Part shown: positions 25,873-39,800 of the stretch, piece by piece
Layout of the letters: each line of letters opens with the position of its first letter
Position numbering within the stretch: position 1 is the stretch's first letter
NCBI GenBank assembly: GCA_000181795.3
Contig: CM012954.1
Location: forward strand, 9,992,011-10,056,010
From: Trichinella spiralis
Lineage: Eukaryota > Nematoda > Enoplea > Trichinellida > Trichinellidae
DNA length: 64,000 nt
Direction: 5' to 3'
Translations under genes and position numbers: made by a program
Notes under the pieces: generated by a model
The model's database searches: none
What the model was told of the DNA's origin: nothing
What the model saw: the letters and a program-made list of their open reading frames with translations, nothing else

Positions 25873-27056
25873 TCATACAAAAGGCGATTTAAAAAATCCT
25901 TTACACATATCAGAAAAGGGATTTTTTGAATCAAATGGTAATGGTGGAATTCCATACAATTTCTTCAGCTTCCGTTGCTTAACGACAACATACATGATCA
26001 AGGTGGAAGTAGATGAAAGCAACCAAAAATAGCCAAGTGCCTAAATATTTCAATAAAACTGTAAAAGTCACTTTTACTATAGAAAATTTTACTGATGGAG
26101 TAAGAGCTGATATCACAGGAAGAACGAAGCTCATACAAATTCCAAAAGCAATGTATGCTCTGCTTTTCATTGTTGGCGTAACTTTATTAATGACAGGCAT
26201 ATGCAGCTAAAGAATTTCAGCAATTTGCAATATGCAAAGTATTTTTACACTGATATTACTTTAAAAATGGCATAGTTGCAGATACCCAATAACACAGGCA
26301 AAGCTAAAGTTGAATCAGGTATTGTTAAGTCTTTAAACCAAAAAAGTCCGCCCTCATGCATTCCCAAATGGGTCTTCGTTCCTGAAAAAAATTAAAATAC
26401 GGATTTTCTGCTTAACAAAAAATATTAATTTACCTTCATTCAACAATGACGGTTCTGCTATACTTCGGATTGACATAGACAATGTGATCCATAATGGAAA
26501 CTGAGCATAAGCAAGCGCATAACTGCGACCAGGATGAAAATCGTATTTTGAATATATTTCTCTAACAATGCGATTTGCCTAAATAAATAGCAAAAATATT
26601 GCTTCATTTTAATTTGAAATTTTATATTTTCAAAAAATAAAGCATTTAATTTCTCACATTTAAACGATAAACAATATTTTTACGTTTTGTTGGCCAAGAA
26701 TAACGAAATGCTTCTTCGTCAACTTTAGACTGTAAATCTTTTAACATTTTCTCTATTTGTGGTGCAGCTAAGGCACATCTTGCAGAGTTTCGTTGCGATA
26801 TCACCATTAAAGGAAATGTAGCCGCTTTTGCCAAAATTGTGCATCCAGCAATGCAAGCCCACCATGGAAGAGAACAGTTTTCATGAATTGATATTAATAA
26901 ATCTTGCATCACATCAAACGGTAAGAAGTTGAAACGATGAAGTGAAATAATTTCATTTGATAAAGATCTTTTTGAAAGCTGTACAAGCATAGGACGTCCT
27001 TTCGCATTGTTGTAAACACAATTTCTTATGTGTAATGCAGTTGAAAATGTCTTCAT
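25873..27056 (-). CDS. COX18: Mitochondrial membrane insertase COX18 (Oxa1/YidC family)
   Basis: Five exons (27056-26658, 26578-26434, 26381-26260, 26206-26093, 26040-25873) join in phase to give 315 aa (human 333). COX18 inserts the C-terminal part of COX2 into the mitochondrial inner membrane. Recognisable features in order are a basic/hydroxylated presequence, the first core helix after SLPWWACI with TFPLMVISQRN, a charged matrix loop, QFPLWITLSMSIR, the motif GGLFWFKDLTIPDST, then a Pro-flanked helix and a final one (GYFWLLSSTSTLIM). The GG-L/W-F-x-D-L-T-x-P-D box and the HP before it favour COX18 over OXA1L. The upstream GTG extension is not needed; ATG 27056 is the first Met. COX18 starts 640 bases from the divergent TADA3 gene. 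Confidence 0.93.
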
Positions 27057-27692
27057 TGTCGTTTGTACCAAGTCAAGCACTACTTTTCAACAAAACCATG
27101 TAAATTACGCAGTAAAGTGAAAATAATTTTTGTCTTTGACCTCAACTTTTCCTTAAAAAAGTTTTAAAGCAGATTTAATCGCTTTTATTTTTAAATAATG
27201 CTCATATATATAATGCGTTTTTTCTCCATTTAACCCACTCCATTTTTCGTACTTAACAAAATAATGCTCTACATAAAACAAAGTAACCTATTTCACGTGT
27301 TTAAAAATATAGAACATTACTTTTGATTTTCAAACTAGACTGTAAAGCACGATTAATAGTAATGAAGTTCAAGAATATAAAATAAAGAATGAAGCTGCAT
27401 TAATAATTATTTTTTAACTGATTAAATAAATAGATTTCATATGAACCCAATTACTATTTCATTCGGTCATACTAGTAGATATTTTTTATTCTGATAGTAT
27501 GAAATTGATTGTTTTTTTCATTTATTTTATTTTTTCCTTATAACTATAATATTAAAATATATTTATTATCAGCCGACCATTGAAAACTTAAGGTTTTCAT
27601 ACTGTAAATGACAGTCAGGTTCTTTTTTATGTTCATTGTTCGCTGGTTTTTATTCATTCAGATAAAGGTCACCGGAATCGCGGAATTTTGCT
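27057..27692. other. Divergent promoter region of COX18 and TADA3
   Basis: A 636-base AT-rich gap between two head-to-head starts; both promoters must lie here unless one has a distant 5' exon. I see no distinctive motif. Confidence 0.5.
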
Positions 27693-30333
27693 ATGAAAAG
27701 TCGGTCCTCAAGCCGAGTGGAAAAAAGCAATACATCTACACCTTCAAGCGCTAGTCCGAAAAGAAGAGGAAGAAAGGTCTGCAGACGATTGGTCATTTCA
27801 GATGATTCGGACATCGAAACTGTTATTCCTGATCGGCCAAACTTAAATGCTGCTGGATGCCTCGAACGCTGTACCGTAATCTCTTCAGGTTAGTTTTTGA
27901 AATTATAGAAAATTAAGATTAACCGTATATTTTTTCAATAAATATATTTTTGTTATTTGTTTAATCAAATATAATGATTGATTTTATATTATTTTACTTA
28001 TTTATTTTTTAAATTCTTTTAAATTGTTTAAGCTGTATGTTGCATTGTTTCCTCGAATATATGTACAAATAATTATTTATAATTGTAATATATTAATTTT
28101 ATAGAATTGTTTTTTAATTTTAGATTATCATTATTATTGAATTTTCAGAAACAGCAGTAATTCATGTTTTAATAGTTTTTAAATTGTTTTCTGCCTTTAT
28201 ATTATGTTTACAAGTGTTTGTTTTAGTTGCAGTTCGGGATTTGAAAGCGGAACCTCTGGGCATGGTGGACATTTCAAGGCTTCGTAACGATCTAAATCTT
28301 GCACTGAATGCTATTTTTCTTCGTGCTACCGAGCTTCATCGTTCATTGGACATTTTATCCGGAAGATCTTCAGCATTAGCTTATAGGTGCTCATCCAGTT
28401 GTAACTCAAGTTTTGCATCGGACAAAAATTGTAAATCAGTTCCTCGTACAACACTTGTCAATGGAACTCCTTTGAAACGACAACGAATTTTTATACCTAC
28501 ACCAACAGTATCTCAGAATGTTCGTTTTTGTTTTTTTCTTTTTAAAACATACATTTGTTATAACAGAAATTTTTGATTTTAGAAAGAGATCGAAAACACT
28601 TCAGTTGACCCATCAGCATTATCTCCCACCGCTCGTTATTATTATACTGTGCCTAATCCGATACCGGATAGGTTTTGGAATTTTGTTCAGGAATATTTAA
28701 ATTTTCCATCTGACGCAGACAGAACACTCTTATTACAGTTTGCTCAAGAAAGCAACTCAATGAAGTCAGCAGAATACTATCGATCACCGCATTCTTCGAA
28801 AACTCATTGGCGTTTAACAACGATTAAAGATAAAGGAACCGGGTAATTAAACCGTTTTATTTGTTCTTTTGTTTGTATAGATGGCAGTAGGTAACTGAAA
28901 ATCTTTGAACCGATTTTAGCACAAAAGCAGTATATTTCAGGCAAGAAATGCACAAAACACAGTTATTTGTTTAAAAATAGAAAATATGTTGATGTTACGA
29001 TTGTCATATTATTTTGAATCTTATTGATTATTGTATACAGTACCACAGGTTGATTTTATTGATTTTAATATTATGTTAACAAAAATTTTTCTCATACATT
29101 TAATGATTTTCAGGTTTAATTTGTAAAACTTTTATTTCAGCACGATTTATATTGCAGTATAAATTAATAATTTTGACCTATATAATATTCAACATTTAAT
29201 TTAAAAATTATTGGCAGAATATTCAGTATTTTGAAATATATTGAATTATACATTTTTGAATAGGTTGAATCTGAATTTATTTGAGCAACAATTATTAATG
29301 AAATTCATGTTTTTATTATCAGTCGTTTATTATTTTTAATGTTTTCATTTATTATTAGGAATGAAATTAATTGTTTGAATTAAAAATGTTCAGAAATGAA
29401 TATAGTGGATTGACATTGTTTAATTTGAAATAATCGTTTCACTTTTTAAAAATAAACATGCATATATGTATTTATTTGTTTCACTCATTTTCAGTTGTTC
29501 TGTTTTATTCAGATTTTAATTATTTATTTAGGGATCAAAGGAAAAGGCGAGATAATTTGAAACGAAATGCTTCGTCTGTTTCTACAAAGGTTGACACAAG
29601 AAAGCGCCGCTTTAGCGCTGATAAAACTGACACGTCTGCCGAAATGACTGATAACAGCAGTTGCAATGAATCCCAATTGAACGGACATCCAAATCAGCAT
29701 ATTGCCAGAATCATGGGAAGTTTGAACAGTATTCGACAGGATGGAGGACCCACTACGCGTCGAAGTGCTAGTGATATTAAAGAAAGTAAAAATTATCAAA
29801 TAATTTATCATACTTTTGTATTTAAATTGTTTTAATGAAATCTGGTACATTTAAATTAAGGGAAAACTTTTTTTATGGCAAAATGTATTTATTTTTTTAA
29901 TTTTAAGATTCGATTGAATTTGTTGATTGGAACGATCAGGAGCTATGCAATTCTTGGTTGAATGGTATTGAAGAAGACGATAATGAAGTGACGGCAGAAC
30001 TTACTGACCGTGAAACGGAATTGAAACTATTGCAAACGGCTAATTATTGCGTTTTGCACCAGTTGCTCAAATCAGTTAGCGATGCAGAAGCTATTAATAA
30101 TTGCAGACTTTTGCTTCATGAGACCGAAGCTAGCGTACGTTTTATTGCATTTTGTTTTTGTTATTATTTTAATCCTTTTGAAATTTAAGATAATTGAATT
30201 GTCTACTCACTTAACTGATGAAGATGTTTCAACAAATCGCCTGCAAGTGAAGAAAGAACAAGAAGAGCTGTGGAAAGCTATTCAGGAAAAAAAGAAGTTG
30301 ATACACGAGTTCAAATCGCTTGCCGAACCATGA
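27693..30333 (+). CDS. TADA3: Transcriptional adaptor 3 (Ada3), SAGA/ATAC histone acetyltransferase module
   Basis: Six exons (27693-27888, 28227-28519, 28583-28842, 29532-29785, 29908-30134, 30190-30333) give 457 aa (human 432). Ada3 bridges Ada2-Gcn5 to the rest of the SAGA and ATAC coactivators. The N-terminus is basic and Ser-rich. Residues about 65-110 carry DISRLRNDLNLALNAIFLRA, as in the family's N-terminal helix. The conserved PDRFWNFVQEYL motif (PDRFW in mammals) follows in exon 3. The C-terminal domain (about 340-457) has DRETELKLLQTANYCVLHQL and a final helix KEQEELWKAIQEKKKLI, parallel to the DQAWKTLKERESILKLL of mammalian Ada3. Exon 4 is a low-complexity insert. The start is the ATG just before the first basic stretch. 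Confidence 0.9.
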
Positions 30334-30860
30334 CAACATTTCCTTTTATTCACCAATATTTTATTAGGTATTTATTTTATTTTATTTGTTTATTTGTTAT
30401 CTGCTCATTATTACTTATCAGTACTGTTATTTTGCTCAAATATGTTCTAAAGGGTGAATTTAAGAATATTTGCGCTTAACAGGCTCAACTGAAAAGAGCC
30501 TTTTCTATTCTTAGCGGTTAGTCTGTCTCTTTGTATGTTAAAAAAAGGCTTCATTTAAAATATCTTCACCACTGAGCATTAGCAAGCAGTGTATGTTAAA
30601 GCACTATGCGTATTCTTTACATCTGTGTTTTTTTATTGACACTTAGGCAATAGTGGATTTACATATGTTCCGCCAAAATGTTTCCTCAAAATGCATTTTT
30701 TTGTATTTCTTTTGTCAGTTTCAATGAAAATACAAAGGAAACAAGTGTTTATTTAACAAAAAGTGCTGTCTTCAACAAGTAGAAACATAATAAATGTATG
30801 CTGTTTTTTTATCCTTTCTAACTGGTCATAACATAGCAGCACTAGCTTTTCATTGTACTG
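30334..30860. other. Convergent 3' flanks of TADA3 and the L1CAM gene
   Basis: About 530 bases between two stops on opposite strands. Probably 3' UTRs. No gene seen. Confidence 0.5.
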
Positions 30861-33800
30861 CTAAGATCCGATATCCGTACAACCTGTGCCGTATTGGTAT
30901 TCCATAAAGGTGCGTTCTTCATCTCGATCAGCATTAGTTCCTCTTTCTAATTCTTTCTTTTTAACTGAAATGGTATGTAAGAAATTTTTAATTTTGCTTT
31001 GCAAATGGAAAATCATGCAATTTAAAGAACTTGCCTGAATATTTGCCTCCTCTGGTTTTACGGAAAACATATAAAATAACCAAACAAGCAATTAAAACGC
31101 CACCTGCTGAAACGACGGCTATAAACCAGGCAACACCACTAAGGCTTTGTTCTACATAAATAAGCAAATATTACATATTTTTTCAATAGATATTTTATCA
31201 AATGTGATAGGCATACCCACGGTCATGTCAGGTATAAGAACTGTCCTGTTTACCGTGTGAAAAAATTGAGCTTCAGATTCTGTAAAACGGTCACCATCTT
31301 TGGCCACTAATACTACGCTGTAATCAGCGTTTGGTTGCAAATTTCTTATGATCACTTGCTTTTGAGGAACATTGACAGTGTCGGTAATTTCCCATTTGTT
31401 TGATCCTGAAAATGGAGTGATGAAATAATTTTTTAATTTAAATATAAAATGTATCATTTAAAATAACCTATTAATGAATAATTGACATAAAACATCGTCC
31501 CAGGCATGCCTTTACTAGGTGGCAACCATATCACTTCTGCGGAATTTGAATCCGAAAGAGTAATTTTCATTTCCGGTTTAGCAGGATCTGAATGAATTAT
31601 TATTTTTTGATTTAAATTAATTAGAAAAAAAACATTATTCATTACCTTGCACATCCCACGTATTAACGATTTTATACGCTTTTTCACCTTCCCCTCCTCC
31701 AGTTTCAGCCCAAATAGATATTTCATATCTAGTGGCCGGTTTTGCAGTTTCATACAAGTAAAATGATCGTGGATAAGGCACCCAAGTTTCTTCTTCCTTT
31801 TCTTGTTCTGTCGTTCCTTTAGAATAAAGAAAATATTTAGCATTCAAAATAATAATAAAGTATTATATTATTACCTTTAAATGCAATGTAATAGCCACGT
31901 AAACGACCCCGTGCAGTTTCTGGAGCATCCCAGCTTGTTAAAATTGTATTAGCGCCTAACGCTTTGGCATGTAAATTTCTAACTGCAGATGGTGCTGAAA
32001 AAATAATTTCGTTTGTAATTCTAATGAAAATAATTGAATATGAAATATGTGCGTACTTCCTTCAGGAGTGGTTATGTATATCCAAGAACTTGTAGGTCCA
32101 TCATGCATAGAATTGTATGCTAAGACAGCTGTTTGATATGTACTCATAGGCTGTAAATCTTTCAAAACTGCAGTTCGTTCGGTTGGTGGTGCGAGTGTAA
32201 CTTTTGGTTTATCTGTAACGCGTTTTCCAGCATCATTAACCAACCAGCATAAGATCTAAATAAATAAGATGATCCGTTTTTCTGATAGGCAGATTTGTAT
32301 TTTTACCTTATATCCATAGAAATGACCGCGGACGGAATCAGGATCAACGTGATCCCATTCTAAGACTATGCTTGTTGAATTGATCACTTCAGTAACTTTG
32401 ACATTTTCTGGAGCTGCTACTGGTACTAGATTAGATTATATTATTATTAAAAAACGGAAATGGAAACATGATTTTGGTATTATTTAAAGTTTAGCTTACT
32501 GTCTTGTCCTGAATAACCAATATACATTTCTGGAGTCATCAACGATCGTCCAATTGCATTCACAGCTTGTACTTGAACAACATATTTTCGAAATGTTGGC
32601 TGATCTCTAATGACAACATGATCTTGAAGTGGATCTTCTACTTCAAATTCTTCCCAACTGGTACCAGGTTCATCAAGACGATATCGAATTAAATATCGAA
32701 ATCTTTCACCATTGCATTCTTCTTTGCTCATCGGCTAAAATTAATTTTAAAAGAGTAATGTTGCTTGTGATGATGATACATTTTTAAGGCAATGATGGCA
32801 GCTGTGAGAAATGTAGAACATTACCTCCCAATAAATCACCAGGTTGTCTTTTTCAGTACCAGCAGCGCTTACATTTTTTGGATTTGTGTAAGGGTAAGAT
32901 GGAGGTGTTTGGCACGTTGCTTTCAAATATCCAGGTGTACCAGCTCCTCTTTTATTAGAAGCTATTACGCGAAACGTATAATTGACCCACGGACTGAGGT
33001 TGATTACAGCTTCAAATGTTTTTTGGTCAGTCTGTTCTTCAGTCTACAAGATTTTATATTACAATTTTGGATGTTTGAAAATGCAATTATAACTCACCAA
33101 GGCAGGAATCCAAACATTTTTGTGAAATGCAGTCTCATATTCGACAGTATATTTTGTAATAGGTTCGTGATTGTCATAAGCTGCTGCCCATCTTACTAAT
33201 GCTCTTCGTTCATTGCAATCGATACTTAGTAATTTTGGGCTTTCTGGGACATCTTCGAAAGCAATTCAATTCAGCACTTTGTCGTAGAAATTGAAGAAAA
33301 GGGTTTACATACCTTTAACAATTAGTTGCATTTTGCTTTTCAGTGTATCAACTTTTGTTTTTGAAACGCATGTATAAATTCCAGAATGACGTCCTCTTGG
33401 TTTCACAATTTCGAGTTTGTTGGGGATGTCAATTCTATTAAAAAATTGTATTTATTAATTAGGAATTTATTTTTTAAATTTGATTACCTATATGCATTGT
33501 CACTTGCATTGTTTAGTAATATTTGGTCTCTATACCACAAATATTCTATTTCAAGTCGATCGTCTGCTTTCGCTTCGCAAAAGAGATTGAATTTCGAATT
33601 TGCATCAATGATTGCTTTTGCAGGCTTCAGTTCAACAAGAAACTGCGTTGCTTCTATCAGTGATAAAATCGCTTTGAATTTATGAAATGTGGGAAAAGGT
33701 TGGAACATACTGTAAACCTCGAGCTTTCTCTTAGCTCGATTTAAACCATATTTGTTGTTCACATGACAAAAATACAGGCCAGCATCTTTCGCGGTAACAG

Positions 33801-36800
33801 CTGATATGCGTAGTGTGTGATTACTCAGAATCTAATATTACAAATAAATGTAAAAAAGCTTGAATGATAAATAATAGTCTTTTTTACGTGAAAACGAGGT
33901 CGACTATCTTTAATTTCCCGCTCTTTATTGTCCATCCATTTAACTTCAGGCTTAGGAGCAGCTTCAACGCTGCAATCCAAATCTACATCTTGACCAAGAA
34001 TTGTTGGAACAATTTCGTCTTCCTCAGTAGTAAAACGAGGAGCATGAGCTACAAGATCAAATATTTAGTACTTGGTTCCATATTTTTTTCATATAATAAA
34101 CAACATACCGTATACATTTATAAAAGCATTCGCAAAAATATATCCTAAAGGATTGGAGGCATTGCATTGGTACACGGCTGTATCTACATCATGATTTAGA
34201 TTCACTATTTTCAAAATTTCACCATTTGATGAAAGAAGCCGACGAGAATTTTCAGAGAAATCTTAAAGTACATGTATTTATTATTTTATACATTTTTTAT
34301 TAATTAAGTATACCAGTTATTGGCTGTCCATTAATAAACCATCGTACGATAGGCTGGGGATCACCGAAAACTTTGCAATGTAATTCAGCATTACTTTCTT
34401 CAGCAACGTTGAGGTCTGCTGGTGGTCCGTCAACCCATTGAGGAGCGTCTGAATTTCGTCGAAATTAATTTTAGATATGTATAGATATTTAACTTCTTTG
34501 AATGAACTTACTCAATATTTCTACATGCATTTCGTGTCGAACTAGACCATTTGCATCACAAATATAGGTCCCTTTATCAGAACTTATTACTGATTTTATG
34601 ATTAAGGTTTTTCCAAAATTTTTATGAGCAATTCTATTCGTTGGCAGTTGAGCATCTTTCTTTGACCAGTGTATGGAGGGAAGTGGTCTAAAAGAGGAAA
34701 GTATATTTCATAAATATTTAAACTTTTCTACTGAAAGATTACCTTCCACTGAAGATGCACGTTAAGTGCAGATCATTTCCTGCTTGCAGGACAATATTAG
34801 TTGGTGATGTCCATAATTTTTTAATAGAGGCAGTTTTTTCTAAATAAATTGACAGGAAAAAGTATTTTTACATTTCAAAAGAATGAAATCTGTTCTAATT
34901 TATGCATAATAACAAATAAACTTACTTTCAGTTGGAGATACGAGCAAACGAAATTCGTCTCCGGCACGATACTCATCATGCAAAACAGGGCTTGTTGCAG
35001 CGCACTGATAAATTCGATATTCATCACTGTCACTGCTTTTTACAAATGAAAATTGCAAATTTCCATCGCCATCAACTGTAAAATTTAGAAAATAAATGAA
35101 CTGTAAGTTTTTTCTTTATTTTTTTTATTTTTTATCTAACATACTACGGTATATTTTATTCAACTGAAATTATCATCATCATCATTTCAAATCCGTACAC
35201 AACATTTATTGTTTTTTCTTTTCTATGTAATATTACTAGAGTTCTGTGTTCTGCAATTTCTTACTTGTTATATGTTCTCGGTGAATCGTATCCATAGCGT
35301 AACTTTTTTTCAAATCTCTGTATAACCAAAATATTGTGGGTGATGGAACACCGTAAGGTTTATTGCATTCTAATGTCAAAGGTTGACCTTCTTCAACGAT
35401 AACATCTTTCACGGGCCGTCGATCAAAGTAATTCAAAACTTGAATATATATTTTTGAAATGTATTTAAACTTAAGATGAGAATATTTAAAATTACCTCCA
35501 GTTTTTACTTCAAAAATATGAGACATCGCCACACCATAAATATTTGATACGCTGCATTGATAGTAGCCTTGATCATCGACTTGAGGGTGTAGAAATGTAA
35601 TACTACCGGATTGGCCGGCTCTTTGCCAAATTACACGGTGTCCATCAACAACAAATGATTTTCCATTTTTGAACCACATGAAACTACAAAATAATTCAGT
35701 TAGTCAAATCAACGTAGTTAACAATTAATTGCCTTATTGATTTTTATTAAAATTTTACTTCCTGTTTTTTCGAACATGATTTTATTGATAAAATATTTAT
35801 CAATGAAATCATCAATACTAATTTAAGCTAATTCAAAACAAGGCCAACAAACGTACTTTGCTCTTTTGAACAAACTTGCGAAATAAGAGGTAGTTTTTAA
35901 TTTTCATTCATTTAAAATGCAAATTCTCAGTTTCCTAGCATTAAGAATTCAGTCTATTGTTTGCAAGTATATATGCCTCTTTCAGAACAGATATAATACG
36001 CATTATCACTAGGCAATGTCCGGTAGGGTCCAATTGTCAGTTTTGTCACCTTTTCACCTTGACATGGATCGAAACGGAAAATTGTATGCTAATAAAACTC
36101 TCCCAGATATGAACATCAGTAAAATGACACACACATACACATACATATATGTACTTTTCTCTTGTGTTCAAATTTTCTTAGTTAATTAACAAACATTAAG
36201 TTTTAGTATAAATTGCTTTCCGGCGGTATAAGGTTTTTCAGTTCATTAAATTAATTTAAAAAATAATGGTTATTGTTGTAAAACATTTAAAAGAATAAGG
36301 AAAACTGCAATGCATAGTACGCAAATAAAGATAGATTTATCAGTTTATTTTATTCAAATTGAGGTCGTATCAGATCACTGTTGGAGGCTTTCAATTAATG
36401 CAAACAAATAATGGAATTAGATGTAAAAATTGTTTTGACGTGAGATACGGAATAATTTTCCCATTAATCATGCCACCGAATGAGGAATTTATAATTGATT
36501 TTGATGTTCATTTAGAATTCATGTTTAGAAAATCAAAATTAAATTACCAAATGCACTTATCGCGTGCAATACTGCCCAATCTCATTGAAAAGAGCTGAAT
36601 AAAATCAGCTCAGTACTTTAAAATCTACTATTAATAAAGAATTAATGTATGAATTTTAAAAATTATATATGTATTTAAATTATTTTTGGTTAAATAAACG
36701 CGTAAATTTAATATAACGAGGTATTGTTATTTTTTCATTTTTTGACGGTTGACTTAACAGATTGTTAAAGGAAATGAGATTGTCTCTTGACGCAAACTGT

Positions 36801-39800
36801 TCATGTTTTTCTTTTTAAATTAAATGATTATCTTCCTTGTTGCTACTGCTGCTTCTCTAGATTGACTTTTTGCTGTGACAGCTAGCTAGCTTTGCAATGA
36901 GTGGAAAACGCTAGACAATGCAACATTTTCTTTCCAACGGTTAAGCAGCTAGCTAGTTATAATCTGTTAGAAATTGAATTTTATGGGAATATTATGAAAT
37001 GCAAAACAGAAATCAGAAGCATAATAAAACAATAGTTTACAGAATATGATGAAAAGGTTTGAGTGATTTTGTATCTTAAATATTTTCTAGTTATTATAAA
37101 TATATGAGTTATGACTGACTGGAAATTAAGCTGTGACTTTTCCGCATGAAAAGATACTAAACGCTTCAAGCGACAGACTTTCAATTTTGCATCGACTAAA
37201 CAAATATATATACCACTATTTCTGGCAGTACTTTGCTTTGGCAAAAATTGATTGCATCTTTCTCGCATGGGAGCGATGACAAGCGATGGCGACTATATAG
37301 AATACGTATAAGATTGGTTCCATCAGCTTATCTTGAAACATACGGCGCATGTGCTTATTGTGATGCCGACTTGGTTGACGTGTATAGTTTGTATAAAGGC
37401 AATTTCTCATTTTTGCTATTTGCTACAAATTATCGAAGGAAGGAATTTCACGCGTCACTTATTTCACATTAAGCAATTATTTAAATTATTCTTATTGCAA
37501 AGTTCGCATTTGGACAATGTGTGTAAATTGTTGAATTGAATTTTCAGAAACGGTTATGCTCAAATTGAAACAGTTCAATTTACCCCGTTACACATAGTAC
37601 AGGGAGTGGAATTAGCATTGCAATTTATCATTGCTTACCGTTCGGGATCACCGGTAGCTTCGCATTTCAAAGAAAATTTATTCGGTTGTCCAGTGTTCGA
37701 TATGTGAAACCATACAACGTGCTCTGATTCGTGTTCCAATTTAGGGGGTGAGCTGACTGTAAAAATTATAAAAATTTTATTTCATATATAAAAGTAATTG
37801 TCAAAAGTTATACAATTAGAACGTCTAAAAATAACAGTATGCTTTTCATCAGAAACATTTACTTGCATTGTTTATTCATGAAGCGCAGTGGTGAGTTAAA
37901 TTTGTTATCATGCCATTGATGTGCAAAAAAAACTTGTCACTTTTAAATAACTTTTACAATAAGAAGAATTATTAATAATTTATTGTAAAATGAAAGTATT
38001 GTTTTTATGAAGAATAGAGAAATTTCATTTATTCATTTTGTTGCGCAAATGAAAGGGGATGAGATGTCAGTAAATTGGTAAAAATCTGTTTCGAGAATCA
38101 TCATCACGTATTTATAAATCCAATCGATGAGATCGGGCATAAATATGAGAAAGCATCAAGCAAAAAGCAATAATCTGTTCAATGTGGAATCGACCAACCA
38201 AGAGGTCAATTAGCAAATAATCATTGTACAAGGATGGCCAAAAGACCGAATGCTAGTGGGTACCATGCAATTTCTTTTCAACAGAATGGCTTATCCATCC
38301 GAGAAGGTGAATTGATTAGCTTGTTTAATGAAAACATCTTTCAAACATTTGCACATCTAATTTATTGCTTAATTTTTTAATAATTATTTATGATAATTAT
38401 ATTTTAAATCAAATTATTTTCAATTAATATATTTATAATTATCACTTATTATTATTATGAGTAAGATTTATTGGAGTTGATTGAAAATTTTGAAAGAAAT
38501 TTCATAATCAAAATAAAACTTACTAAATTTTCCACACGTAATAAAGATGAGAGAGAAAAAAATCAGTGGAGTATTTGTATTGACGATGTTCATCGATTTT
38601 CGGATGTTGAAAATGGTCAAAATTTGAATTTGATTTCCTGACGCTGTATCTGAAAATATATTATCACAATTGAATTCAATTTAGAAATTTATGATTTTGT
38701 TTGAAAGGAGAACGTATTAGCGCGCACGGAAGAAAGAAGTAGTAATGCTATAATTATTGTCAGATGATAAATGTTTTTCTTCGGAAAATTAAGGCAATAA
38801 TCAATTTTTCTCTAAATTTGAAAGTAAAAAAAGAAAACAATAAAAATGTCAAGTGGAAGAGTATGGATGTAAGTTTCAAATATTATAACAAACCACCAGA
38901 TTTGATGATCAGAAATACTAGATTATAATATATACATTGTAACCAATTGCCAATCGATATCCATTGGGTGGGTACACAGAAGAATGACCGAAGAGAAAAT
39001 TAGCAATTCATTTATTATTATTATTATTATTATTACATAGTGAGAAAAATTCGTCACCGAATAGTACAGACCAAACCAAATTAGGCATTGCACGCTAACC
39101 TAACCTATACTGGTTGATTAAGAAGAAAATCTGTTCCAATTGGTAGCACTGATTCATTCTCGTCATTGGTGTAAAAGCTTTGTCCAATGATTTTCACGTT
39201 CAGCGAAGGACAGCAGCTGTTTAGCTTATACAACACTTATTTGCAGCTTCTTTATGCATAAATTTATTTTCTTACTTTTCTTTTTCCTCTTCATGAAAAT
39301 TCTTCTACTTCAAAATAATATTTATATAATGCATCCAGTCGAACATCTAGTTGTTTCCAATGGTGATGATTGTAATTTATCAGTTGAATATAAATGACAG
39401 ATTTTTTCACTCAGCATGTATATATAATTATATGACTGTAGAAAATATATTATAATAACACCTGGATATTATGACAATTGACAGAGGATAGGTGAAGAAA
39501 CCTAATTCACAATCCCATTTGAAATCAGTTATGTTCTGGTCATTGCTATGCAAAGTTATTAATATGTTCATCATTTGACTGACAAGAGAAGCATATGAAA
39601 TCAGGGCAACGTTCTGTTCAGATTGACATTTTCTGTTTACATGATTTAGTTGGAATATATTTCAAAAGAAATACATATAACTATATAAATTAAGATGTAT
39701 GTATATTAATAATATATTAGAAAAAATATTTTAATATTTATAATTTGCAAAGAGATTTCATTACCACCAACAGTTTTCTCGTTGTTTCTGGAATGTTGAA

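Noticed and set aside
27057-27080. N-terminal extension of COX18 to a GTG at 27080
   Set aside because: Non-ATG start in a eukaryote; the ATG at 27056 already yields a suitable presequence.
36359-36598. 79-codon plus-strand frame in L1CAM intron 2
   Set aside because: Begins with TTG, not ATG, has no recognised motif, and lies antisense within an intron.
37233-37472. Plus-strand frame overlapping the Ig-like exon candidates
   Set aside because: It is the complement of the minus-strand Ig-like segments and starts with a non-ATG codon.
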